Shown here: positions 1 through 6,388 of the stretch, one piece after another
How the letters are laid out: the number at the start of each line of letters is the position of its first letter
Numbering within the stretch: the first letter of the stretch is position 1
Assembly: GCA_044344495.1 (NCBI GenBank)
Contig: JBIJCW010000132.1
Span: forward strand, 1-6,527
Reading direction: 5' to 3'
From: CAZDUS01 sp044344495
GTDB taxonomy: Bacteria; Verrucomicrobiota; Kiritimatiellia; CAIKKV01; CAITUY01
Length of the DNA stretch: 6,527 nt
Position numbers and translations under genes: made by a program
Notes under the pieces: generated by a model
The model's input: only the letters and a program-made list of their open reading frames with translations
Told to the model about the DNA's origin: nothing
The model's database searches: none

Positions 1-521
1 AAGAGGCTCCGTTGCCATACAGGAGCCCCTGCATAGGTTGGAGGAGCCACAGGCAAAGCATTCAATGTGCCTCCGATTGCATCACTGCCGTACAACACCG
101 ATGCCGGGCCCATGGCTAATTCGGTCGACTCCAGCGAAAGCGGGTCCACGGTATTCCAATATTGGTTTGGTCCGTCCCGGAACACTGAATTATTCAATCG
201 GACGCCATCCACCAACAACAGGTTGCGAAATCCTGTCAACCCCCGCAAATAAGGAGAACCCTGCCCATGTGATGTCTTCTGCACCATCGCCGAAGGAATA
301 CCCTTCATCATATCCGGCGTGGATCGTATGACTTCTTCCCTGTTTTTGTGGTCCGCATCCATACGGTATACAACGCGCGGAACCGATTGAATCTCCCGGC
401 TCACTCGCGCCCCTGTCACCACAATGTCGGCAACAGGTTTGCCCATTCCATTGGTTTCCGCCCGCAAATCGCATGAAAGTAAACCCCACGCCACCAGACT
501 CCACATCAATGCTATTTTCAT
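1..521 (-). CDS. TonB-dependent outer-membrane receptor, N-terminal part (runs off left edge)
   Basis: This is the first 173 residues of an outer-membrane active transporter that would import a substrate using energy from TonB-ExbBD. The sequence shows a signal peptide (residues 1-21, MKIALMWSLVAWGLL then a likely cut after LRA). A TonB-box-like stretch DIVVTGAR follows at 32-39, then the plug domain. Plug hallmarks are SPYLRGLTGFRNLLLVDGVR (89-108), the D126-P127 turn, and GPASVLYGSDAIGG at 138-151. No N-terminal signalling (STN) domain lies between the signal peptide and the TonB box. The ATG at 521-519 has GGAGG 7 nt upstream; the ATG just before it meets a stop after two codons. The plug style recalls haem/siderophore-type receptors, but the substrate cannot be told. 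The gene lies 92 bp downstream of the anti-sigma gene on the same strand. GC is about 53-54% by hand count, lower than the neighbouring genes. The barrel lies outside the window. Confidence 0.93.
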   Translation of the reverse strand, partial: MKIALMWSLVAWGLLSCDLRAETNGMGKPVADIVVTGARVSREIQSVPRVVYRMDADHKNREEVIRSTPDMMKGIPSAMVQKTSHGQGSPYLRGLTGFRNLLLVDGVRLNNSVFRDGPNQYWNTVDPLSLESTELAMGPASVLYGSDAIGGTLNALPVAPPTYAGAPVWQRSL

Positions 522-528
522 TCCATTG

Positions 529-533
529 CCTCC
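529..533 (-). promoter_or_regulatory. Shine-Dalgarno site of the TonB-dependent receptor
   Basis: GGAGG on the minus strand, 7 nt before the ATG at 521. It decides the start, because no other in-frame candidate has a comparable site. No clear terminator or sigma-70-type promoter is visible in the 92-bp spacer (522-613), so read-through from the sigma/anti-sigma operon is possible. Confidence 0.75.
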
Positions 534-613
534 GTAACCATTTTCTTGAAATACCCGTCACAAACACAGTAAACGGAGAGGATTAGGAAAAGGTTCAGTA
601 AGAAACTCCGATT

Positions 614-1894
614 CTAGTTTATCTTCAGGGACAACGCGGCCAACGCCGTGGCGTAAACCCGCCCGCCAGCCGCACTCCATCGGTCATCCGCCGGCCAACT
701 CCCACGTTCAGCCCCGGCATCAACCTGCCGCGCAACCAGATCCCGGCGAATGGACGCCAGAGTTCCGGACGTCGATTCCTCGCTCATCTTGCGTAACGCC
801 GCCGCCAGAAAATACCGGCGGTAGTAGTCCATGTCCGGACCGCCGGTGGCCGCCAACTTGCGCACCTGCATCTGGACCGCACGAGCGCGTTCGGGACTCA
901 ACAGTGCCGCATGAGCACCATCAAACAAACTCACGGCACCCATGGCGGTCAACGTCTGGTTGCCTTCCGGAAAATCGCCTTTCCTCCGATATCCAAACAC
1001 GCCGTTGTCCGCGACCATCCGGGTCATCCACTTCAACCCGCGCCCCACGCTCTCTCCAGCAGACGTCCATCCCAGACTCTCGGCCAGACGCAACGCCTCA
1101 ATCTGCCACAGACTAATCGATAAATTGGAAGACTCATCAGCGGATTTCTCATACCCCCATCCCCCATCCCCGTGTTGCCGCTCGCTAATCCGACGCACCG
1201 CCAAACCCAATACACCGCGCAGGGATTCCGTAGGACGCAACTGGAACGCACGCGCCAGGGCCAGTGTGGCAATGCCCTGGTTGTAGGGTTCCCCGTCAAA
1301 AACCGGCCCCAACCGTCCAATCGCATCCTGCCGACTGACTAGATAATCCGTTGCCCGTTCAATAGCCGCCTGAACAGGGCCCGACGGCTCCCTTGCCTCC
1401 AGCAATGCCATTAACGCCAACCCGGTCAACGCCACCTCAAACTGGGACCGCCCCCCCCACCGCTCCGTGCTCCAGGAACCGTCCGCCTCCTGCGTGGCAC
1501 ACAACCATTCGGCCGCCGCTTCCGCCGGATTGGCAAGACCGGCACACTCCACCGATGGGGAACGCCCCGCACCCCCGGCACGATGCACCCACCATACTCC
1601 CCCCAACAACACCGCCAGCCCTGCGGCGGCAGCCAATCCCCGCCACCATCCGGAATCCAAGCCCCGCCGTGCCGTTCCAAGCCTCGCCAGCACCCCGGGC
1701 GCGAGATCGCAGTCAACAGGACGAACCGGCGCCGCCTTCAACAGCGACACCACCCGCCGCACGTCGTCCACCGCCACCCGGCAGCACTCGCATCCGGCCA
1801 GATGTTCCTCAAACTCACGATAATCCTTCAGCGGCAGTTCGCCCCCGACATACGCCGCCACAGCCCGGGCATGCCGACACTCATGCTTCTTCAT
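614..1894 (-). CDS. Membrane-anchored zinc-finger anti-sigma factor with extracytoplasmic squalene-cyclase-like repeat domain
   Basis: A 426-residue fusion. Residues 1-50 form a zinc-binding anti-sigma domain: C6, then H31-x3-C35-x2-C38, the ligand pattern of ZAS/zf-HC2 anti-sigma factors. It should hold the adjacent ECF sigma factor at the inner membrane. A hydrophobic segment at about 83-103 is the single membrane helix. Residues from about 126 to 424 would lie in the periplasm. They contain about six repeats of the alpha/alpha-toroid type with QW-like motifs, for example Q135-EADGSW, Q240-HGDGGWGY and the last repeat with RGSWPADDRW. No DxDD motif of squalene-hopene cyclases is seen, so a sensor or binding role is more likely than cyclisation (inference). 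C117 and C132 are a possible periplasmic cysteine pair. The gene overlaps the sigma gene by 14 nt, which suggests translational coupling. The start has GGGAG at 7 nt. A G8 tract (codons 146-148) sits in the first repeat. Confidence 0.9.
   Translation of the reverse strand: MKKHECRHARAVAAYVGGELPLKDYREFEEHLAGCECCRVAVDDVRRVVSLLKAAPVRPVDCDLAPGVLARLGTARRGLDSGWWRGLAAAAGLAVLLGGVWWVHRAGGAGRSPSVECAGLANPAEAAAEWLCATQEADGSWSTERWGGRSQFEVALTGLALMALLEAREPSGPVQAAIERATDYLVSRQDAIGRLGPVFDGEPYNQGIATLALARAFQLRPTESLRGVLGLAVRRISERQHGDGGWGYEKSADESSNLSISLWQIEALRLAESLGWTSAGESVGRGLKWMTRMVADNGVFGYRRKGDFPEGNQTLTAMGAVSLFDGAHAALLSPERARAVQMQVRKLAATGGPDMDYYRRYFLAAALRKMSEESTSGTLASIRRDLVARQVDAGAERGSWPADDRWSAAGGRVYATALAALSLKIN
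1451..1458 (-). repeat. Homopolymer tract of eight G (coding strand) in the anti-sigma gene
   Basis: The coding strand reads TGG GGG GGG CGG (W146-G147-G148-R149), giving an uninterrupted G8. Loss of one G leads to a TGA at 1426-1428, and gain of one G leads to a TGA at 1437-1439. Either slip would give a protein of about 152-155 residues that keeps the zinc finger and membrane helix but loses nearly the whole toroid. The tract is seen directly; that it actually varies is not shown. Confidence 0.6.
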
Positions 1895-2435
1895 GCAAGT
1901 ACTCCCTTAACGCCTTGATCGCCAGATTCATCCGCGACTTCACCGTCCCCTCCGGAATCTCCAGTACCTTCGCGATTTCCTCGTAGCGCAACCCCTGGTA
2001 GATGTTCAACACCACCACACTCCGCAACTTGTCCGACAACGACCCCAGCGCCGCCTCCACATCCATACGCCCTGCCGCCGCCGGAATCGCCTCGCCCGCC
2101 CTCGCCGGCTCCCGCAACAGGCCAATCCGTAACCGCTCGCGCTGGAACCACTTCCGCCCATGATCGGCCAACACATGCCTGGCAATCACGTAGAGAAACG
2201 TCGTGAACTTCGCTGCGGGCTTGTACCTTGTCCTGGCCTTATACAACCGGACAAAGGTCTCCTGGGCGAGATCCTCTCCATCCTGATAAGCGCCCATACG
2301 CCTGAAAAAGTTCACCAGGGGCCCCTGATGCTTGTGAATAAGGACGATAAACGCCTCCTCGGATCCTTGGGCCACCTCCATCATCAGGGCCACATCAGGA
2401 TCATCCTTCGTCCGGTTTTCGTTTGCCTCGGTCAT
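1881..2435 (-). CDS. ECF-family RNA polymerase sigma factor
   Basis: A 184-residue group 4 (extracytoplasmic function) sigma factor that would direct RNA polymerase to a small regulon. Region 2 spans about residues 25-95, with DGEDLAQETFVRLYKA (52-67) in the core-binding part and a WFQRER segment at its end. After a linker rich in A and R, region 4 covers about 125-180. It has a helix-turn-helix ending in EIPEGTVKSRMNLAIKALRE, typical for binding the -35 element. There is no extra C-terminal domain. The ATG at 2435 is chosen because it begins just before the conserved fold and gives a usual length. An in-frame ATG at 2501 would add 22 residues that do not look like the family. The Shine-Dalgarno is weak (GGA about 12 nt upstream). 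The 3' end overlaps the anti-sigma gene by 14 nt, the standard pairing for such regulators. The family is certain; the exact ECF group is not. Confidence 0.95.
   Translation of the reverse strand: MTEANENRTKDDPDVALMMEVAQGSEEAFIVLIHKHQGPLVNFFRRMGAYQDGEDLAQETFVRLYKARTRYKPAAKFTTFLYVIARHVLADHGRKWFQRERLRIGLLREPARAGEAIPAAAGRMDVEAALGSLSDKLRSVVVLNIYQGLRYEEIAKVLEIPEGTVKSRMNLAIKALREYLHEEA
1902..1908 (-). promoter_or_regulatory. Shine-Dalgarno site of the anti-sigma gene, inside the sigma gene
   Basis: AAGGGAG on the minus strand lies within the last codons of the sigma gene, 7 nt before the ATG at 1894. It is clearly stronger than anything in front of the sigma gene. This suggests the anti-sigma factor is made at least as efficiently as its target. 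Confidence 0.75.
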
Positions 2436-2583
2436 GACTCGATCAATTCCAGTGAACGTTTCCGTCCTGGGTGCCGTTAATGTGTATAGGGATTGGAACA
2501 TACCGCATGCGACAGGAAATGCAAGATTGCGCTACATGATCCATTGCGGTACTGTCAAAAAAAATGAAAGGATGCGGTCTCTT
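2436..2583. promoter_or_regulatory. Divergent intergenic region between sigma gene and secreted toroid gene
   Basis: These 148 bp must hold the promoters of both divergent units. On the plus strand there are GGAAC at 2495-2499, GGAAAT at 2515-2520 and TCCATT at 2540-2545. The last two resemble the FecI-type -35 (GGAAAT) and -10 (TCCTTT), but are 19 nt apart instead of 17. On the minus strand a poor sigma-70-like pair, TTGCAT and TATGTT 16 nt apart, lies around 2496-2523. An 8-bp palindrome CGCATGCG sits at 2504-2511. None of these is convincing alone. An A8 run at 2557-2564 lies just before the ribosome binding site of the plus-strand gene. No small gene is seen. Confidence 0.35.
2566..2572 (+). 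promoter_or_regulatory. Shine-Dalgarno-like site of the secreted toroid gene
   Basis: GAAAGGA lies 11 nt before the ATG at 2584, a slightly long spacing. It overlaps the alternative ATG at 2572, which therefore could not use it. It favours 2584, where the signal peptide begins. Confidence 0.5.
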
Positions 2584-3792
2584 ATGAAAATATCGGCATT
2601 CACTCTCGTCACCATCACACTCCTGACTGCCGGATCAACCCTCTGTTGCCTTGCGGCTCCCGCGATAACGCCATCAGCGCCGACGGGCGCCACCTTGAAT
2701 TCCAGCCAAACCCTCTCCGGACAGATTGACGTCTCCCTGCTGAACGAAGCCCGCCTGGTCCAGCAACGCGGCCTCACCTGGCTGGCCAAACGCCAAAAGG
2801 ACGATGGTTCATGGTCCATGCCCGGCCTCCCGGCCCTGACGGCCCTCCCGCTGTGGGCGTTCGCCATCAGCGACCATCCTGATAAAGCCCGCGTGGTTTC
2901 CAACGCCGTCCAGTTCATTCTCAAAAGCGTCCAACCCGATGGCAGCATCTACCAGAAAAGCGATGGACCGGGCGGTGGCCTGGTGAATTACAACACCGCC
3001 CTGTGCATGACCGCCCTGCACATGACCGGCGACCCCGCCTTGGTCCCCGTGGTCCAGCAGGCACGCCGCTTCATGGCGTCGGCCCAGCATCTGGAGGGCG
3101 ACGACATCTACAAGGGAGGCTTCGGCTACGATAAGGCCAGTGGCCGCCAATACACTGATCTCAGCGATTCCGTCATTGCCTATGAAGCCATGCGCCTGAC
3201 CCAGGGCGTCGAGGATCTGCGCCCCGCAGGCGAAAAGCGCGTGGATATCAACTGGGCCGCCGCCACCCAGTATCTGGGCCGGGTCCAGAACACCGAACAG
3301 ACCGGCGCTGAGAATGCCGGCGGGTTCGCCTACCGGCCGGACGAAAGCAAGGCCGGCACCACGACCAACGCGGCCGGCATCGTGGTCTTACGTTCCTACG
3401 GCAGCATGACCTATGCCGGCCTGCTCAGCCTGATCTATGCCGACGTCTCCCGTAACGACCCCCGCGTCCGCGCCGCCTTTGACTGGGCCGCCGCCCACTG
3501 GTCGCTCGACGAGAATCCCGGCATGGGCCCGCAGGGACTCTACTACTTCTACAACATCATGGCCAAGTCACTGGCCACCGTCGGCCGTGAAACCGTCCCG
3601 GTGAAGGGCGCCGACAAACCGCTCGCCTGGCGCTCCGCCATGTTGGCCAAACTGATCAGCCTCCAGAAGGTTGAGAAGGATGGCTCTGGCGAAGGGTACT
3701 GGTTGAACGCCAACAACCGCTGGCTGGAGAACGACCCCGTCCTGGTCACCGCCTACACCCTGATCGCGCTCGACATCGCGCTCGACAAGTAA
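2584..3792 (+). CDS. Secreted squalene-cyclase/prenyltransferase-like repeat protein (alpha/alpha toroid)
   Basis: A 402-residue exported protein. Residues 1-27 form a Sec signal peptide (MKISAFTLVTITLLTAG, with a likely cut near LAA or APA); no good lipobox is seen despite C21-C22. From about residue 61 come about six toroid repeats. The first is a near-perfect QW motif, GLTWLAKRQKDDGSW (63-77). Later ones include FILKSVQPDGS, GGFGYDKASG (178-187), GGFAYRPDESKAG, SMTYAGLLSLIYA (274-286) and a last repeat with GYWLNANNRW (371-380). The DxDD acid of squalene-hopene cyclases is absent and no prenyltransferase zinc site is clear, so no enzyme activity is assigned. The repeats match in order those of the anti-sigma factor's periplasmic domain, which links it to that system. 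It is transcribed divergently from the sigma gene. The frame is open upstream to 2434, but that start would overlap the sigma start and bury the signal peptide. Confidence 0.88.
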   Translation: MKISAFTLVTITLLTAGSTLCCLAAPAITPSAPTGATLNSSQTLSGQIDVSLLNEARLVQQRGLTWLAKRQKDDGSWSMPGLPALTALPLWAFAISDHPDKARVVSNAVQFILKSVQPDGSIYQKSDGPGGGLVNYNTALCMTALHMTGDPALVPVVQQARRFMASAQHLEGDDIYKGGFGYDKASGRQYTDLSDSVIAYEAMRLTQGVEDLRPAGEKRVDINWAAATQYLGRVQNTEQTGAENAGGFAYRPDESKAGTTTNAAGIVVLRSYGSMTYAGLLSLIYADVSRNDPRVRAAFDWAAAHWSLDENPGMGPQGLYYFYNIMAKSLATVGRETVPVKGADKPLAWRSAMLAKLISLQKVEKDGSGEGYWLNANNRWLENDPVLVTAYTLIALDIALDK

Positions 3793-3823
3793 CGCCCAAC
3801 CGCACGCCATCGATGCGTGCAGT

Positions 3824-3855
3824 GGCAGGCCGGGGCTACTCGCCCTGAGCCTGCC
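3824..3855. terminator. GC-rich hairpin between convergent genes, possible terminator
   Basis: GGCAGGC (3824-3830) pairs with GCCTGCC (3849-3855). The stem continues with 3831-3836 against 3842-3847 around a 5-nt loop, with one bulged A (3848) and one G-U pair in the plus-strand RNA. A smaller 6-bp hairpin precedes it (3802-3807 with 3815-3820). A 5-bp one (3870-3874 with 3878-3882) lies just beyond the gyrA stop. No T-run follows on either strand, so this is not a canonical intrinsic terminator, but the site between two convergent genes is where one is expected. Confidence 0.4.
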
Positions 3856-3892
3856 TCAGCGGTGTCCCGGCGCATCCTGCGCGCAAGATCAC

Positions 3893-6385
3893 TCAACCCT
3901 CCGCAGACGGCGGCGTGGGACTGCCCCCTGTCGGCGCCTCCGCCCCATCCACCTGAATATCATCATCCGGCTCAACCGTCGTGGCCGCCACCAGCTTGTC
4001 GCCAGCATCCAGATTGATCAGGCGGACCCCTTGCGTCACACGACTGATCACCCGCACATCGGCCACCGGCATCCGGATCATCTGCCCCTGCGCCGTAATC
4101 AACATCAGCGCATCGCCCTCCTGGACCGCATGGGCCCCCACAATCGCCCCATTGCGTTCGGACGTGCGAATCGTCATCAGCCCCTTGCCACCACGCTTCT
4201 GGACCCGGTATTCATCAAACCCGGTGCGCTTGCCGTAACCGTTCTCCGTACAAACCAGGAACGTCGCACGGGTATCCACGATCTCCAGACTCTCGACGCG
4301 ATCATCACCGCTCAGCGTGATCCCGCAAACCCCCCGCGTATCACGACCCTGGTCGCGCAACTCCGACTCGTTAAAGCGGATGCTCATGCCGTTGTGCGTC
4401 GTCAGCACAATCTCACTGTGTCCGTCCGTCTGCTTCACGCCGATCAACCGGTCGCCTTCGTCAATGGCGATGGCGATGATACCGGCCGCCCGCGGATTGC
4501 TGAAGGAGCCAAGGTTGGTCTTCTTGACTACACCCTTCTCGGTGGCAAAAACCACGAATTGATTCTCGGCGAACTCCCGCACCTTGATCATGGCGGCGAT
4601 TGAATCCCCGCTCTGCACGTTGAGCAGGTTGACCAGCGCCTTGCCCTTGGAGGCCCGCGAGGCCTCCGGCACCTCGTAAACCTTTTCCCAGTACACCCGG
4701 CCGGCCGGCGTAAAGAAGAGAATGTAGTCATGGGTGTTGGCCACGAAGAGGTGCTGCACGTAGTCCTCCTCCTTGGTCTCCATCCCCGCCACGCCCTTGC
4801 CACCGCGCCGCTGCGCCTTGTAGGTGCTCACCGCCGTGCGCTTGATGTACCCCGTGTGGCTGATCGTGATCACATAACCGCGGTCGGCAATCAGATCCTC
4901 GATGTTAACCTCGCCCTCGTCGGGAACAAGACCCGTCCGGCGCTCGTCCGTATACCCCTTCTTGACCTCCAGGAGATCCTCGCGGATCACGGCGAACAAC
5001 TTGCTCCGGCTGGCCAACAGGTCGCGCAGGAAGGAGATCAACTTGATCAGTTCCAGATACTCCGCCTCAAGCTTGTCGCGCTCCAGTCCGGTAAGCTGGT
5101 AGAGGCGCATATCCAGGATGGCATTGGACTGGATCTCGCTGAGCCCGAACTTCGCCATCAACTGGCTCCGCGCATGATCGCGATCCTTCGACTCGCGGAT
5201 GATCTTCACCACCGCATCGAGATGGTCGAGCGCAATCTTCAACCCCTCCAGGATGTGGGCCCGCGCCTCGGCCTTGTCCAACTCGAACTGGGTCCGCCGC
5301 CGCACCACGTCGTACCGGTGATCCAGGAACGCCTCCAGGATCTCCCTGAGGTTCATGACCTTCGGGCGGCCATGATCAATCGCCAGGAGGATCGCCCCGA
5401 ACGTTGTCTGCAGTTGCGTATGCTTGTAAAGATTGTTCAGGATGACCTTCGCCACCGCCCCGCGTTTAAGTTCAATGACAATGCGGATGCCATCCTTGTT
5501 GGACTCGTCGCGCAGGTCGGAAATGCCCTCGATCTTCTTCTCATGGACCAGTCCGGCAATGGCCGTCAGCAGGTTGGACTTGTTCACCGCATAGGGAATT
5601 TCGGTGATGATAATGCTTTCCTTGCCCTGCTTGCCCTCCTCGATGCCGGCGCGGCCGCGGACCTTGAGTTGGCCCCTCCCCGTCCGGTACATGTCGGCAA
5701 TCGGCTTGAGACCGCAGATCACCCCGCCCGTCGGAAAGTCCGGCCCCTTGACGTGCTTCATCAAGTCGTCAATGGAGGCGTTCTCGTTGTCAATCAGACA
5801 GACCAGCGCATCCACCAGTTCGCCCAGGTTATGCGGGGGTATGTTCGTCGCCATCCCGACCGCAATACCCGTGCTGCCATTGAGCAACAGGTTCGGAATC
5901 CGGGCCGGCAATACCGACGGCTCGGTCAACTCCCCGTTGTAGTTGGGAACCATGTCCACGGTGTTCTTGTCAATGTCGGACAGCAACTCCTCGGCCATGT
6001 GGGTCAGGCGCGACTCGGTGTACCGGTAGGCCGCCGCGTTGTCGCCGTCAATCGACCCGAAGTTCCCCTGCCCGTCCACCAGCATGTAACGCATGGCGAA
6101 ATCCTGCGCCATGCGGACCAGGGTATCGTACACGGCGGAGTCGCCATGCGGATGGTACTTACCCAGCACTTCACCGACCACGTAGGCGCATTTCTTGTAG
6201 GGCCGGTTGTGCAGCAACCCGAGGCTGCGCATGGCGTACAGGATGCGCCGGGCGCCGGGTTTCATCCCGTCGCGGACATCCGGCAGCGCACGCCCGATGA
6301 TGACACTCATGGAGTAGTCAATATACGAGCGCTGCATCTCGTCTTCGATGTTGATATTGCCAATCAGTTCGTTGCGTGTGTACAT
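3893..6385 (-). CDS. gyrA: DNA gyrase subunit A
   Basis: The breakage-reunion subunit of gyrase, acting as A2B2 with GyrB to introduce negative supercoils. At 830 residues it is full length. The N-terminal winged-helix/tower region contains HPHGDSAVYD (78-87), with S83 and D87 in the quinolone-site positions in their unmutated form. The catalytic tyrosine is Y122 in AAAYRYTESRL, the same number as in E. coli. A coiled-coil region follows at about 365-480. The C-terminal beta-pinwheel starts near 495 and carries an intact GyrA box QRRGGKG at 525-531, which marks it as GyrA, not ParC. A second, near-identical QKRGGKG lies at 729-735 in a late blade. The tail (from about 804) is acidic, then Pro/Gly/Ser-rich. 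The ATG lies 3 nt after the gyrB stop with only a weak GGA 10 nt upstream, so coupling to gyrB translation is likely. Confidence 0.99.
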   Translation of the reverse strand: MYTRNELIGNINIEDEMQRSYIDYSMSVIIGRALPDVRDGMKPGARRILYAMRSLGLLHNRPYKKCAYVVGEVLGKYHPHGDSAVYDTLVRMAQDFAMRYMLVDGQGNFGSIDGDNAAAYRYTESRLTHMAEELLSDIDKNTVDMVPNYNGELTEPSVLPARIPNLLLNGSTGIAVGMATNIPPHNLGELVDALVCLIDNENASIDDLMKHVKGPDFPTGGVICGLKPIADMYRTGRGQLKVRGRAGIEEGKQGKESIIITEIPYAVNKSNLLTAIAGLVHEKKIEGISDLRDESNKDGIRIVIELKRGAVAKVILNNLYKHTQLQTTFGAILLAIDHGRPKVMNLREILEAFLDHRYDVVRRRTQFELDKAEARAHILEGLKIALDHLDAVVKIIRESKDRDHARSQLMAKFGLSEIQSNAILDMRLYQLTGLERDKLEAEYLELIKLISFLRDLLASRSKLFAVIREDLLEVKKGYTDERRTGLVPDEGEVNIEDLIADRGYVITISHTGYIKRTAVSTYKAQRRGGKGVAGMETKEEDYVQHLFVANTHDYILFFTPAGRVYWEKVYEVPEASRASKGKALVNLLNVQSGDSIAAMIKVREFAENQFVVFATEKGVVKKTNLGSFSNPRAAGIIAIAIDEGDRLIGVKQTDGHSEIVLTTHNGMSIRFNESELRDQGRDTRGVCGITLSGDDRVESLEIVDTRATFLVCTENGYGKRTGFDEYRVQKRGGKGLMTIRTSERNGAIVGAHAVQEGDALMLITAQGQMIRMPVADVRVISRVTQGVRLINLDAGDKLVAATTVEPDDDIQVDGAEAPTGGSPTPPSAEG

Positions 6386-6388
6386 AAC

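Noticed and set aside
190..567. 125-codon open frame on the minus strand overlapping the receptor start
   Set aside because: It lies in another frame of the receptor gene; that frame has a signal peptide, TonB box and plug motifs, while this one has no recognisable features and no ribosome site.
574..610. Hairpin CGGAG/CTCCG after the anti-sigma stop as a terminator
   Set aside because: Only 5 bp with a 27-nt loop and no T-run; easily due to chance.
1393..1986. 197-codon plus-strand open frame opposite the anti-sigma gene
   Set aside because: It is very rich in Pro, Thr, Ala and Arg, as expected from the antisense of a GC-rich gene, and runs across the sigma/anti-sigma boundary.
2436..2501. 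22-residue N-terminal extension of the sigma factor
   Set aside because: It falls in the likely promoter region, has no ribosome site and does not resemble the ECF family N-terminus.
2434..2583. 50-residue N-terminal extension of the secreted toroid protein
   Set aside because: It would overlap the sigma start codon and put the signal peptide internally; the ATG at 2584 has a ribosome site and a proper signal peptide.
2584..3792. A true squalene-hopene cyclase or protein prenyltransferase
   Set aside because: The protein is too short for a two-domain cyclase, lacks the DxDD motif and shows no clear zinc site; only the repeat fold is shared.
4031..4603. 190-codon plus-strand open frame opposite gyrA
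   Set aside because: It is the antisense shadow of a strongly conserved gyrase gene; no domain or ribosome site supports it.
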